A stretch of DNA of 34,423 nt from DASPPM01 sp035604475 (GTDB taxonomy: Bacteria; Pseudomonadota; Alphaproteobacteria; JACZXZ01): the NCBI GenBank assembly GCA_035604475.1, contig DATNIJ010000027.1, forward strand, positions 1 to 34,423. The letters are read 5' to 3'. Positions 1-11,711 of the stretch are shown piece after piece (positions within the stretch are counted from its first letter, which is position 1; each line of letters starts with the position of its first letter). The translations under genes and the position numbers were made by a program. The notes below the pieces were generated by a model. That model had not been told where the DNA came from. It did no database searches and worked only from the letters and a program-made list of their open reading frames with translations.

Positions 1-1
1 T

Positions 2-187
2 GTCTTCACGCACTTCGAGCTGGAGCTCACCGTGCTCGCGGGAAGTGTCGGAGAGACGACCGAGGGTCCCGGCGGCGTGAACGAGGGGGAGACACACCGC
101 TGGTGCCGCCTCGACCGTCTCTCCGACTTGGCACTGCCCACGCTGATGAAGAAGGTCGTCACCCATGCCCTTGCTCATGGGGGATAG
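2..187 (+). CDS. mutY: A/G-specific adenine glycosylase MutY, C-terminal end (partial)
   Basis: Only the last 61 codons are in the window; the reading frame is open from base 2 to a TAG at 185-187. The visible part reads as the C-terminal NUDIX-like domain of MutY: a VFTHFELELTV strand, a W in the middle of the segment (HRWCRLDRL) and the family's characteristic end, LALPTLMKKVV. In the full enzyme this domain recognises 8-oxoguanine opposite adenine, while the N-terminal HhH/Fe-S glycosylase part, which lies upstream of the window, removes the adenine. It is convergent with the PepSY-like gene that follows. Identification rests on this short but typical segment. Confidence 0.82.
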   Translation, partial: VFTHFELELTVLAGSVGETTEGPGGVNEGETHRWCRLDRLSDLALPTLMKKVVTHALAHGG

Positions 188-289
188 CATGGACATTGGC
201 GCTGCCGCTCGCGTGGAGCGGCCCTTCGTCAGGCATGGGTCAGTGCATCGCTGTTACGCTCTCTCCCTTGAACGTCGTTGCAACTCGCT

Positions 290-778
290 TCATGTGCGCT
301 CGTGCCACACGGCTCCGCTCAGCGGATCGATGGCGAGGCCTAAGCGCTTTCCCTCCGCCGTGCGCGCGAGCACCTGATAGTGCTCCTCGCGGTAGTCGAC
401 GGGGGCCAAGCACTCGTAGCCGAGTGCCGAAAGACGTTGAGCCACGTCCTCTCGCGTGAGATGCGCGAGCCCGTAGCCGCCCCGCGGAACCACCTCGCCG
501 GTCACGGCATCGACAAAGAGCTTTACGCGGCGGCCCCAGCGATCCTGCGCAAGGACGGCGAATCCGTCGCCTTGGGCGCTGACCCGGGTGATGTCTTGAT
601 AGCCGAGCTGGCGCAGCTTGTAGCGCACGAGCCAGACCGGCAGCGTCCCGCCGCTTTCTTCCCCCGCTTGAAAGCTTTCGCGCGGCCTGCTGAGATCGCC
701 TGCCGACGCCGGGCCCAGTCCCAAGAGGGAGGCCAAGGCTGCGGCGAAGGCGGTGCCGAGAATTCGTGTGTCGCGCAT
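290..778 (-). CDS. secreted protein with two PepSY-like repeats
   Basis: A 162-residue protein with a Sec-type signal peptide (about residues 1-26, hydrophobic core AFAAALASLLGLG, likely cut after ASA). The mature part has two similar units, about residues 50-98 and 108-158. Each has a helix with LGY (RQLGYQDI, SALGYECL) followed by a strand pair ending in a VDAVTGEV or IDPLSGAV turn, the pattern of PepSY domains. PepSY proteins are extracytoplasmic and often inhibitory or sensory, but no specific role can be read here. It is divergent from a second PepSY gene and a PhoPQ-like pair, so it may belong to the same stress response; that is inference. ATG start chosen because it opens the signal peptide. 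Confidence 0.72.
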   Translation of the reverse strand: MRDTRILGTAFAAALASLLGLGPASAGDLSRPRESFQAGEESGGTLPVWLVRYKLRQLGYQDITRVSAQGDGFAVLAQDRWGRRVKLFVDAVTGEVVPRGGYGLAHLTREDVAQRLSALGYECLAPVDYREEHYQVLARTAEGKRLGLAIDPLSGAVWHERT

Positions 779-910
779 GCTTCGAGCATCCCTGTCGCGA
801 TTGCCACCTCCGAGGCCTCTGCCGCCTCTCGTGCGTGCGCATGAGTGTCCGGCTCGGAGGCGAGGGTCCCGCTAGGACCCCGTCGATCGGATGCGCATTT
901 TGCCGATCCT

Positions 911-953
911 GGCTGAACCTGGGTTGAGGGGGCTGTTCATCCGGCGTTCAGCC
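911..953. promoter_or_regulatory. probable response-regulator operator upstream of the PepSY/two-component operon
   Basis: GTTCATC (935-941) and GTTCAGC (946-952) form a direct repeat with an 11-bp period, one helical turn, as expected for tandem binding by an OmpR/PhoP-family regulator. GGCTGAAC (911-918) and GTTCAGCC (946-953) also make a perfect 8-bp inverted repeat. A -10-like TAAGAA lies at 963-968, just upstream of the ATG at 975. The site may serve the regulator encoded two genes on. Inference from spacing only. Confidence 0.42.
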
Positions 954-974
954 GAGAAACCCTAAGAACGCCCC

Positions 975-1316
975 ATGCGCCAGCTGCTGGTAGTCGTGCC
1001 GACGGCCCTTCTGGTGGTCTCAGGGGCCGCCGGAGCGGCTTTCGGCGACGACAGCGACCACGAGCGGGCGCGCGAGGCACTTCAGGCCGGCGAGATCCAG
1101 CCGCTCAAGGATATTGTGGGCAGCGTCGAGAGCCACTGCGGCGGCCGCGTGATCGAGGTCGAGCTCGAGGAACGCTCGCAGGGCGGAGAGCGTGTATGGC
1201 TCTACGAGCTGAGAATGCTGACGCCCAAGGGCGACGTCTTGGGACTGGACGTGAACGCCGCGACGACCGAGATTCTCGGGGTGAAGGGAAGGGGTGCCTC
1301 GAGCGCCTGTCAGTGA
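975..1316 (+). CDS. periplasmic PepSY-domain protein
   Basis: A 113-residue protein with an N-terminal signal peptide (about residues 1-24, core LLVVVPTALLVVSGAAGAAFG) and a single PepSY-type domain. The domain has a helix HERAREALQAGEIQPLKDIV, then strands IEVELEE, WLYELRMLTPKG and LGLDVNAATTEIL. This small domain commonly precedes PhoP/PhoQ-like pairs in proteobacteria, where the protein is thought to act in the periplasm near the sensor. It ends 3 bp before the response-regulator start, so co-transcription is very likely. There is no good Shine-Dalgarno sequence ahead of the ATG, and the -10-like element is close enough that the transcript could be nearly leaderless. Confidence 0.8.
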   Translation: MRQLLVVVPTALLVVSGAAGAAFGDDSDHERAREALQAGEIQPLKDIVGSVESHCGGRVIEVELEERSQGGERVWLYELRMLTPKGDVLGLDVNAATTEILGVKGRGASSACQ

Positions 1317-1319
1317 AGC

Positions 1320-2024
1320 ATGCGCGTTCTCGCCGTCGAAGACGATCCTGATCTCGCGCGCCAGCTCGCCGATGCCCTGCGCGAGGCCGGCTACGCCGTC
1401 GATCTCGCCAGCGACGGCGAGCAAGGGCACTTCCTCGGCGATACGGAGAGCTACGACGCGGTCGTGCTCGACCTCGGCCTTCCGGTCGTGGACGGCATCA
1501 CCGTGCTGGAGCGCTGGCGCCGCGCCGGGCGCAATATGCCGGTCCTCATCTTGACCGCGCGCGACCGCTGGAGCGAGAAGGTCGCGGGCTTCGACGCGGG
1601 TGCCGACGATTACGTCGCCAAGCCCTTCCGTATGGAGGAGGTGCTGGCGCGCTTGCGAGCACTCATCCGCCGCGCCGCCGGACATGCGAGTGCCGAGCTC
1701 GAATGCGGGCCGCTGCGCCTCGATACGCGCACCTCGCGCGTGACCCTCGATGGCGCTCCCGTCAAGCTCACCGCGCAGGAATACCGCCTGCTCGCCTATT
1801 TGCTCCACCATCCGGGCCGGGTCGTCTCGCGCACCGAGCTCACCGAGCATCTCTACGACCAGGATTTCGACCGCGATTCGAACACGATCGAAGTCTTCGT
1901 CGGCCGCCTCAGGAAGAAGATCGGCGCCGATATGATCCAGACCGTGCGCGGGCTCGGCTACCAGCTCGCCGTCCCGGGACAAGAGGTGCCGACCGCCGCG
2001 AAAGAGCGCGGGAGCGGGAGATGA
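1320..2024 (+). CDS. OmpR/PhoP-family response regulator
   Basis: A 234-residue DNA-binding response regulator. The receiver domain (about 1-115) has the acidic cluster E7-D8-D9, phospho-acceptor D51 in VVLDLGLP, T79 and K101 in YVAKPF, so it should be phosphorylatable. A winged-helix trans_reg_C domain follows (about 130-225), with RVVSRTELTEHLYD and the recognition-helix region NTIEVFVGRLRKKIG, ending in the typical VRGLGYQL. Length and layout match PhoP/QseB-type regulators. The stop overlaps the kinase start by four bases (ATGA), indicating translational coupling. The likely target is its own operon, through the 11-bp-period repeat at 935-952. Confidence 0.93.
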   Translation: MRVLAVEDDPDLARQLADALREAGYAVDLASDGEQGHFLGDTESYDAVVLDLGLPVVDGITVLERWRRAGRNMPVLILTARDRWSEKVAGFDAGADDYVAKPFRMEEVLARLRALIRRAAGHASAELECGPLRLDTRTSRVTLDGAPVKLTAQEYRLLAYLLHHPGRVVSRTELTEHLYDQDFDRDSNTIEVFVGRLRKKIGADMIQTVRGLGYQLAVPGQEVPTAAKERGSGR

Positions 2025-3373
2025 AGATCAACTCGCTCGCCTTTCGCCTGGTGGCCGGGGCGGGCCTTTGGATCACGGCGGCACTCGCGGCGGGCGGCTT
2101 CCAGCTCTCGAGCATGTTCGAGGACTCGGTGGAGCGCAGCTTCGAGGCGCGCCTCGAGGTCCACCTCGACAGCCTGATCGCGGTGAGCCGCACGGGGGCC
2201 GCGGGCCGGATCGAGCTTGCGCGCGGGCTCGGCGAGCCGCGCTTCACCCAGCCGAACTCGGGATGGTATTGGCAGATTTCGGGCCCCGACGGTCCGCTTC
2301 TGCGCTCACGCTCGCTGTGGGATATGACGCTCAGCCCGCGCGCGAGCGAGGACGGTGCCGTGCGCACCTCGGAGTTCAGCGGTCCCGACGGCCGCAATCT
2401 GCGCCTTGCGGAGCGCACGGTGACGCTGCCGGGCTTTCCCCATCGCCTGCACTACATGGTCGCCGCCGAGGATGCCGAGATCGACCGCGAGGTCGCGCGC
2501 TTCAACAAGGCGCTCGTCTGGTCGCTCGCCTCCTTGGGCCTCGGCCTCATCGCCGCGGTGCTCATCCAGGTGCGCTTCGGGCTGATCCCTCTCAAGCGCA
2601 TGCGCGCGGCCCTCGCCGACATCCGCGCCGGCCGCGCCGAGAAGCTCTCGGGCGAATTTCCCGCCGAGGTGCAGCCGCTGGCCGACGAGCTCAACGCCCT
2701 CTTGGAGCACAACGCCCAAGTGGTCGAGCGTGCCCGCACCCATGTCGGCAACCTGGCGCATGCGCTCAAGACGCCCCTCGCCGTGCTGAGCAACGAGGCG
2801 ACGCGCGAGAGGAGTCCCCTTGCCCAATCGGTCGCGCGTCAAACCGCGGTCATGCGCCGTCAGATCGATCGCAACCTTTCGCGCGCGCGCGCGGCGGCGG
2901 CGGCCGGCGTGCTCGGCGCGCGCACGCCCATCCTGCCGGTGCTCGAGGATCTGAAGCGCACGCTCGAGCGCATCCACGCCGAGCGGCGCATCGAGATCGA
3001 GATCACGGGCGAGCGGGCGGCCGCTTTTCGGGGCGAGCGCCAGGACCTCGAGGAGATGCTCGGCAACCTCATGGACAACGGCTGCAAATGGGCGCGCGCG
3101 CGCGTGCGCGTCGCGATCGCCCGCGACGGCGAGCGTCTTGCCATCATCGTCGAGGATGACGGTCCCGGCCTCTCGGCCGAGGAGCGCATGCAGCTCTTCC
3201 AGCGCGGCAAGCGCCTGGATGAGGCCGTGCCCGGCAGCGGGCTCGGCCTCGCGATCGTGCGGGACATCGCCGGGCTCTATGACGGCAGCGTGGCACTCGA
3301 CGAGTCGCCCCTCGGCGGCCTCAAGGTCACCTTGACGCTGCCTGCGGCCGACGCGCGGGTAGAGGCGGGGTGA
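2021..3373 (+). CDS. PhoQ-like sensor histidine kinase
   Basis: A 450-residue inner-membrane sensor kinase. TM1 is at about 10-30 and TM2 at about 164-186, enclosing a periplasmic sensor of some 130 residues; a HAMP-like linker follows. The dimerisation/phosphoacceptor helix has H247 in HVGNLAHALKTPL, the form typical of PhoQ-type kinases. The ATPase domain shows the N box NLMDNGCKWA, G1 EDDGPGL and G2 GSGLGLAIV. The start at 2021 overlaps the regulator stop as ATGA; the same frame is open further upstream inside the regulator gene, but this ATG opens the first membrane segment. It probably phosphorylates D51 of the regulator. Its stimulus (cations, peptides or envelope stress in relatives) cannot be read here. 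Confidence 0.92.
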   Translation: MKINSLAFRLVAGAGLWITAALAAGGFQLSSMFEDSVERSFEARLEVHLDSLIAVSRTGAAGRIELARGLGEPRFTQPNSGWYWQISGPDGPLLRSRSLWDMTLSPRASEDGAVRTSEFSGPDGRNLRLAERTVTLPGFPHRLHYMVAAEDAEIDREVARFNKALVWSLASLGLGLIAAVLIQVRFGLIPLKRMRAALADIRAGRAEKLSGEFPAEVQPLADELNALLEHNAQVVERARTHVGNLAHALKTPLAVLSNEATRERSPLAQSVARQTAVMRRQIDRNLSRARAAAAAGVLGARTPILPVLEDLKRTLERIHAERRIEIEITGERAAAFRGERQDLEEMLGNLMDNGCKWARARVRVAIARDGERLAIIVEDDGPGLSAEERMQLFQRGKRLDEAVPGSGLGLAIVRDIAGLYDGSVALDESPLGGLKVTLTLPAADARVEAG

Positions 3374-3376
3374 AAC

Positions 3377-4453
3377 TCAGTCGGCCCGCACGAGCCCGGC
3401 GCGCAGCTCCTGGCGCAAGAGATCGATCGGCACGGCGCGGCCCTTGCGCTCGACCAGCCAGAAGGTCCAGCCGTTGCATGCCGGCGCCCCCTGCACGGCG
3501 GCCGCGACCTGGTGGATCGAGCCCTTGTACTCGGCCGAGATGAGGGTGCCGTCCGCGCGCACTTTCGCGGTCCACCGCCGGGTGGCATCGAAGAGCAGCT
3601 CGCCCGGCTGCAAGAGGCCGTGCTCGACGAGCCAGCCGAAGGGTATGCGCGGCTCCTCGCGGCGCGCGCGCGGCTCGAGCCTGTCGGGGTCAGAGCTCAC
3701 CGCGACGGCGGCGATGCGCTCGCGCGCGAGCCGCGCATAGGCCGGGTCTTTCTCGATGCCGACATAGCCGCGGCCGAGGCGGCGGGCGACGACCCCCGTG
3801 GTGCCGGTGCCGAAGAAGGGATCGAGGACGAGCCCACCCGGCTTGGTCGCCGCCATGATGCAGCGATGGAGGAGCGCCTCGGGCTTCTGGGTCGGGTGCG
3901 CCTTGCTGCCGGAGTCGTCCTTGAGACGCTCCGGACCGGTGCAGAGCGGGATGAGCCAGTCGCTGCGCATCTGCAGCTCGTCATTCAGCGCCTTCATGGC
4001 CTCGTAATTGAAGGTGTAGCGCGCCGCGGAGCTCTTGGCGCACCAGATGAGCGTCTCGTGCGCGTTGGTGAAGCGCCGTCCGCGGAAGTTCGGCATCGGG
4101 TTGGTCTTGCGCCAGATCACGTCGTTCAGGATCCAGAAGCCGAGGTCCTGGAGGATGGCGCCGACGCGAAAGATGTTGTGGTAGCTGCCGATCACCCAGA
4201 GCGTGCCGTCCTCCTTGAGCGCGCGGCGCGCGGCTGCGAGCCAGGCGCGCGTGAAGGAGTCGTAGGCATGGAAGTCGTCGAACTTGTCCCACGCGGCATC
4301 GCAGCCGTTGACGCGCGTGTTGTTGGGCCGGTTGAGCTCGCCCGCGAGCTGCAGATTGTAGGGTGGATCGGCGAACACCATGTCGACCGACCCCGACGGC
4401 AGCCAGCCCATCAGCTCGACGCAGTCGCCGACCAGAATCTGGTTCGCGTGCAA
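3377..4453 (-). CDS. ccrM: CcrM-type adenine DNA methyltransferase (GANTC)
   Basis: A beta-class DNA N6-adenine methyltransferase matching Caulobacter CcrM along its length. It has the catalytic DPPY at residues 29-32 (FADPPYNLQL), IGSYHNIFRVG, FWILNDVIWRK, the SAM-binding LDPFFGTGTTG, and the C-terminal DNA-recognition domain ending in SAPACNGW-like sequence (GAPACNGWTFW). CcrM methylates GANTC just before cell division and ties transcription to the cell cycle in alphaproteobacteria. I chose TTG at 4453 because it follows a GAGGGGG Shine-Dalgarno sequence and gives 358 residues, the length I recall for the Caulobacter enzyme. The frame is open to an ATG at 4564, but the added 37 residues look non-conserved. 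It lies downstream of rnhB on the same strand and its stop is 3 bp from the convergent kinase gene. Confidence 0.95.
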   Translation of the reverse strand: MHANQILVGDCVELMGWLPSGSVDMVFADPPYNLQLAGELNRPNNTRVNGCDAAWDKFDDFHAYDSFTRAWLAAARRALKEDGTLWVIGSYHNIFRVGAILQDLGFWILNDVIWRKTNPMPNFRGRRFTNAHETLIWCAKSSAARYTFNYEAMKALNDELQMRSDWLIPLCTGPERLKDDSGSKAHPTQKPEALLHRCIMAATKPGGLVLDPFFGTGTTGVVARRLGRGYVGIEKDPAYARLARERIAAVAVSSDPDRLEPRARREEPRIPFGWLVEHGLLQPGELLFDATRRWTAKVRADGTLISAEYKGSIHQVAAAVQGAPACNGWTFWLVERKGRAVPIDLLRQELRAGLVRAD

Positions 4454-4577
4454 ATTGCCCCCTCGACGGACTTCGCGGCCGCGAGCGCGCGGCCGGCCCT
4501 CATCCGAAGTCGACGCTTGGCGCGAGCGGCCCGCAAGATCGCGAGGCCCCGCCGCTCGCGCCACCCGCAGCCACTTT

Positions 4578-4616
4578 GAGTCAAGCGAGTCGCTGGGTCA
4601 ATAACTTTGTGGAGTC
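4578..4616. promoter_or_regulatory. cluster of three GANTC sites upstream of ccrM
   Basis: GAGTC occurs at 4578-4582, 4587-4591 and 4612-4616, all within 39 bp between the rnhB stop and the ccrM start. These are recognition sites for the encoded methyltransferase. On the minus strand, TTGAC motifs that could act as -35 boxes overlap or lie beside the sites. In Caulobacter the ccrM promoter is known to be methylation-sensitive through GANTC sites, so autoregulation is plausible here. Confidence 0.5.
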
Positions 4617-5274
4617 AAAGGCTTAGCTCGCCCTGGCAGGCGCTGACCGGGGCGAAGCTGCGGCGGTGGTGGCAGGTTGCGCCGAGGCGCCACAAGGCCT
4701 CGCGGTGCGCCTCGGTGCCATACCCCATATTGTGTTCCCAGCCGAAGCCGGGATGGCGCACGGCAAGGCGCCGCATCAGCTGATCGCGGGTGACTTTGGC
4801 CAAGACCGACGCGGCCGCGATCGAGAGGCTGAGCCCGTCGCCGCCGATGATCGTCTCGACACGGCAGTTGAGGGCCGGCGCGCGGTCGCCGTCGACGAGG
4901 GCCACGGCGGGCCTGAGGCCGAGGGCCGCGAGCGCCCTTGCCATGGCGAGGTGCGTCGCCGCGAGAATGTTGAGGCGGTCGATCTCGGCCACGCTTGCGG
5001 CGGCCAAGCCGTAGCGCACCAGCCCCGCTGCCGCGGCGCGCTCTAGGCGCTGAGCGAGCTCCTCGCGCCGCTCGCGGGGGAGGCGTTTGGAATCGTCGAG
5101 GCCGGCGAGGAGGTGCTGAAGTGCGCGGCGCGCGCGCTTGTCCTGGCCGAGGATGACCGCGGCGGCGACGACCGGCCCCGCCCACGGTCCGCGCCCGGCC
5201 TCGTCGATGCCGGCGACGAGCCCGGAGCATCTCTGCTCGAAGGAAAAGTCCGGCATCGCCTCAGCACTGCCCAT
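4615..5274 (-). CDS. rnhB: ribonuclease HII
   Basis: A 219-residue type 2 RNase H, which cuts RNA in RNA-DNA hybrids and removes misincorporated ribonucleotides. The active-site motifs are clear: GIDEAGRGPWAGPV (first D and E), DDSKRLP, VDGDRAP (third acid) and VLAKVTRD (last D); the substrate-sensing region GYGTEAHREAL is also present. I took the ATG at 5274; a second ATG at 5256 (MPDFSFEQ) is equally possible and would remove six residues. The frame is open further upstream, but that sequence is low-complexity and unlike the family. It lies just upstream of ccrM on the same strand, an arrangement common in alphaproteobacteria. Confidence 0.93.
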   Translation of the reverse strand: MGSAEAMPDFSFEQRCSGLVAGIDEAGRGPWAGPVVAAAVILGQDKRARRALQHLLAGLDDSKRLPRERREELAQRLERAAAAGLVRYGLAAASVAEIDRLNILAATHLAMARALAALGLRPAVALVDGDRAPALNCRVETIIGGDGLSLSIAAASVLAKVTRDQLMRRLAVRHPGFGWEHNMGYGTEAHREALWRLGATCHHRRSFAPVSACQGELSL

Positions 5275-5362
5275 GCGTCTTGGCTCGGTCCTTCCCGATA
5301 GCACGATCGCGCGCCGGGAGAAAGGTGCTGGTGCTGGGGGGGCGCGCGCCGTGCTCGCCCGT

Positions 5363-7476
5363 CTACTCAGCTGCCTGTCGCGGCGGCAGCACTTCGGCCT
5401 CGAGCAGGGTCTCGAATTCCGCCGCCGGCAAGGGCTTGCTGAAGAGGAAGCCCTGGATCGCATTGCAGCGATAGGCGCGCAGGTAGGTGAGCTCCTCGTT
5501 CGACTCGACCCCTTCCGCGATGGCTTTCTTGTCCATGGCATGCGTCATCGAGATGATGGCCTGCACGAGCGCGCCATGGGCGGGATCGCGGGTCATGCGC
5601 GAGACGAAGGAATGGTCCACCTTGAGCGTCTCGATGGGGAGCCGCGAGAGATGGCTGAGCGCCGAGTGCTCGATCCCGAAATCGTCGACCGCGAAGGTGA
5701 CGCCGGTCGAAGCGAGGCGGTTCATCGTGCGGGTGATGAGATCGACGTTGCGCAGGATCGTGCTCTCGGTGAGCTCGAGCTTGAGCCCGGCGTGCGGCAG
5801 TCTGGTTTCCTCGAGGATGGACAGCACGCGGTCGCCGAGGTCCTCGCGCATGAGCTGCCAGCCGGAGACGTTCACCGAGACGGGAAAATCGCAAATTCCC
5901 CGGCGCTGCCACGCCTCGGTCTGAACGCACGCCTTGCGCAGGACGTACTCGCCGAGCGGCACGATAAGGCCGCTCTGCTCGGCGATGGCGATGAACTCGC
6001 CGGGCGAGACAAGCCCGCGCACGGGGTGGCGCCAGCGCACGAGCGCCTCCATGCCGATGATCTTGAAGCTAACGGTGTTCACCTGGGGCTGATAGAAGAC
6101 CTCGAGCTCGCTGCGCTCGATCGCCCGGCGCAGCTCGCCCTCGGTCGAGAGCCGCTTGACGGCGCTATCCGTCATATGGCGGCTGTAGAACTCGTAGCCC
6201 TGGCCGAGCGTCGCCTTGGCGCGGGTGAGCGCCGTGCTCGCGTTGCGCAGGAGCGCCTCGGGCAAGTTGCCATCGTCGGGGAAGAGGCTGATGCCCATGA
6301 CGATCTTGGCAAAAAGCTCGCTGCTCTCGAGCTCGAAGGGCTTCTCGAAGGCCTCGGACAGGCGTCTGATGGGGGCGGCGACGTCGGTGCTGCGCTTGAT
6401 CCCGCCCAGCATGACGATAAAGCGGCCCCCGCCGGCGTGGGCCACCGTATCGCCGGGCCTGAGTGCGGGCTGAAGCCTGAGGGCCGCTTCGCGGATGATG
6501 ACGTCGGCGGCGGCGAGGCCCGCGCTGTCGCGGATGTTCTCGAGCGATTCGATCTCGAGGTAGATCACCGCGATCTTGCTGCTCAGCCGCTCGGCCTGCG
6601 GGAGCGCCTGCGACAAGCGGTCCTCGAAGAGGTGCTGGTTCGGCATCCCGGTCAGCGGATCGTAATAGGCGAGATAGTCGCGATGCGCCTCGAGCTTCTT
6701 GAGCTCGGTGATGTCGAGGGCGACGCCATCCCATTGCACCTCGCCGTGGTCGAGCCGGTGCGGCCGGGCAATCGATTTCAGCCAGCGGACGCCCGCAATC
6801 GGCGTGTCGAGGCGGAATTCGGATTCCATGGGGGCCAAGTCGCGGGCGGAGCGGCGCATCGCGTCGTCCAAGACGAGGCGATCCTCGGCCACGACGCAAT
6901 CCACGAACTGCCTGGCATCACGCACCATTACCGCCGGGTCGATGCCGTAGAGGGTCTGCATCGCCGGGCTTACGTAGCTGAATGACATCGTGCCGTCGGC
7001 GCTGAGCGCCTGTCGATAGATGGCGCCGGGGAGATTCTCCGCGATGCTCCTGAGCCGCTCCTCGGTTTCGCGCAGCTCGTTGAAGGTGCGGCTCGCGCGC
7101 AGCATGTAGCGCACGCGGTGGCACAGGATCAGCCAGTTGATCGGCTTGACGATGAAGTCGGTGGCGCCCGCCTCGTAGGCCTTCTCGATGGACTCCAGAT
7201 CATCGAGCCCGGTCGCCATCAAGACCGGCACGTAGTTCGCGTCGCCGCGCTTCCTGAGCGCGCGGCAGAGCTCGAAGCCGTCCATGCGCGGCATGACCAC
7301 GTCGGAGATGAGCATTTCCGGACGGGTTTCCTCATAGGCCTGGAGCGCCTCGACGCCGTCGCCGCTCTCGACGACGGTGAAGCCGTCCTGCTCGAGCGTC
7401 TCGCGCATGAGGAAGCGCATGGTCGTGTCGTCGTCGACGATCAGGATGACGGATTTATCGGTTGCTTCGCCTGAAC

Positions 7477-7480
<4 letters not shown>
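5363..7480 (-). CDS. response regulator with PAS, degenerate GGDEF and EAL domains
   Basis: A 705-residue c-di-GMP signalling protein. Domains in order: receiver (about 9-127; D60 in ISDVVMPRMDG, K112 in FIVKP), PAS (about 145-262), GGDEF-like (about 270-430) and EAL (about 445-690). The GGDEF signature is AGGGRF (349-354) and the metal-binding Asp positions are changed (LEIESLENI), so cyclase activity is unlikely. The EAL half keeps the expected acids: E478 in MEALVRW, N537, E569 in LELTES, D599-D600, K620 and E656 in EGVES, so it is probably an active phosphodiesterase. Its loop 6 reads DDFGIEHSALSHL, unlike the usual DDFGTGYSSLSYL. The GTG start overlaps the upstream kinase stop by four bases, suggesting that the kinase's Hpt domain feeds this receiver. 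Confidence 0.9.
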
Positions 7481-10350
<2,870 letters not shown>

Positions 10351-10717
10351 CTCAGCCCGTCCGCTCCCGCTCGAGGATCGTTGCCATGCTCGCGAATCTC
10401 GCCCCGCGCCCGCGCGCCGCCGGTACCGCTTCCTCCGTCCGCAGGCGCGGGCGGGCCCGGCCGTCTTTCCGCCTCTTCATGCTCGAGAGGCGCGCGCATG
10501 CCCGCGAACGCCGCGTGGCGCTGTCGCGAGGCCGCACTCCAGGCTCTTTCCCGCGCCCAGCCGCATGCTCACGAAATAATGGCGCCAGCACCTTGGCACC
10601 ACCATGAATACACTCGAAAAATTAAGATTAGATAACGCGAAATAACCGCAAAATCCAACCGATTTATGCGCATCCGAGGGGTGTGCTGCTCGCCCCTCGG
10701 CCGCCCGCTTCGCCCTC
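10351..10717. other. intergenic region upstream of the hybrid kinase
   Basis: A 367-bp gap between the metallophosphodiesterase stop and the kinase start. Short open frames here have no recognisable content. The notable part is an AT-rich patch at about 10605-10670 inside otherwise GC-rich DNA, which holds the promoter candidate listed separately. No terminator or RNA gene was seen. Confidence 0.5.
10630..10658 (-). promoter_or_regulatory. candidate sigma-70-type promoter for the kinase/EAL operon
   Basis: Read on the minus strand, TTGGAT (10658-10653) is followed after 17 bp by TTATCT (10635-10630), within the only AT-rich patch of the gap. This would give a long leader of about 270 bases before the kinase ATG at 10350. 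The -10 match is weak, so this is a suggestion only. Confidence 0.27.
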
Positions 10718-11533
10718 TCACCCCGCGGCCTTCTCCGGGAAGAAGGGATAAGGGCCTTCGAAGCGGCCGATGTAGCTCGTGTGCGAGACGATGCCTTGGG
10801 CGGCGTCCCAGAGGTGGAGCTGGCAGGCGGGAGGCTCCATGTTGAAGACGGCCGGCGCGTCGTGGCGCAGATCGAGCACCACTTGATGCGCCGTGCTGGG
10901 CGCGGTGCTGACGAGCGTGCCATGCCAGCGCATCTGTATGGGCCGGTGCAGGTGGCCGCAGACGATGCGCTCGATCTCGGGATGCCGCGCCACGATCTCG
11001 GCGAAGGCATCGGCACCCTTGAGGCCGATCTCATCCATGTGCCGGACCCCGGTCGCGAAGGGCGGGTGGTGCATGAAGACGAGGGTCGGGCGCGGCTTCG
11101 CCTCCTCGAGCTGCTGTTGAAACCACTCGAGCCGCTCCTTGCACATGTGGCCGCCGGCTTCGCCGGGCACCACCGTGTCGAGGCCGACGAGGCGCACCGG
11201 ATAGTCGTCGATGACGTAGTGGAGAAAGCCGCCGCCCCGCGGCAGATAGCCGTGCTCCGGGAAGGCTCGCGCGAGGGCCGCGCGGTCGTCGTGGTTGCCG
11301 GGGATGAGGAAGACCGGCATCTCGAGCGCGGCGAGGAGATCGCGCAGGAGCGCATACTCCTCCTCGAGCCCGCCATCCGAGAGATCGCCCGTCGCGATCA
11401 CCACGTCGGGCTGGGGCTTGAGCGTCAGGAGGTGGCTGACCGCGTCCGCGAGCATGCCGTTGGTCGAGACCCTGTCGTAAGCAAGCATGCCCGAGGGGCG
11501 GATATGCATGTCGGTGATCTGCGCGATGATCAT
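10718..11533 (-). CDS. class III metallophosphodiesterase (GpdQ/CpdA-like)
   Basis: A 271-residue calcineurin-fold phosphodiesterase with all metal-ligand motifs: TDMHI (DxH), GDLSDGG, GNHDD, FMHHPPF and CGHLHRP. The family includes 3',5'-cAMP phosphodiesterase CpdA and glycerophosphodiesterase GpdQ. The length and the clean start MIIAQITDMHIRP are closest to GpdQ-like enzymes, but the substrate cannot be decided from sequence. It should be cytoplasmic, as there is no signal peptide. I chose the ATG at 11533 because it begins right at the first beta strand of the fold; the frame is open to 11728, but that extension overlaps the next gene and is unlike the family. It is transcribed in the same direction as the upstream methyltransferase, 178 bp away. 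Confidence 0.85.
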   Translation of the reverse strand: MIIAQITDMHIRPSGMLAYDRVSTNGMLADAVSHLLTLKPQPDVVIATGDLSDGGLEEEYALLRDLLAALEMPVFLIPGNHDDRAALARAFPEHGYLPRGGGFLHYVIDDYPVRLVGLDTVVPGEAGGHMCKERLEWFQQQLEEAKPRPTLVFMHHPPFATGVRHMDEIGLKGADAFAEIVARHPEIERIVCGHLHRPIQMRWHGTLVSTAPSTAHQVVLDLRHDAPAVFNMEPPACQLHLWDAAQGIVSHTSYIGRFEGPYPFFPEKAAG

Positions 11534-11711
11534 GTTCCCATCCACGGCCCGACTATCGAGCGGCGCAGCAAAGGAGCTATCGAGAGTTTCCTTCGGAAAG
11601 GGTGCCAAGGAGACGGCATAATAGGTCGCCCTCCTCGCCCCGGGGTCAAGCGTGCCCGCTCGAACTTCGTGGTGGCGCAGGAAGGCGGCGCGCTCCGCTG
11701 GGAAGTTTGCC

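Noticed and set aside
162..181. CCCATG...CATGGG hairpin at the end of mutY as a terminator
   Set aside because: The stem is short, lies within the coding region and has no T-run.
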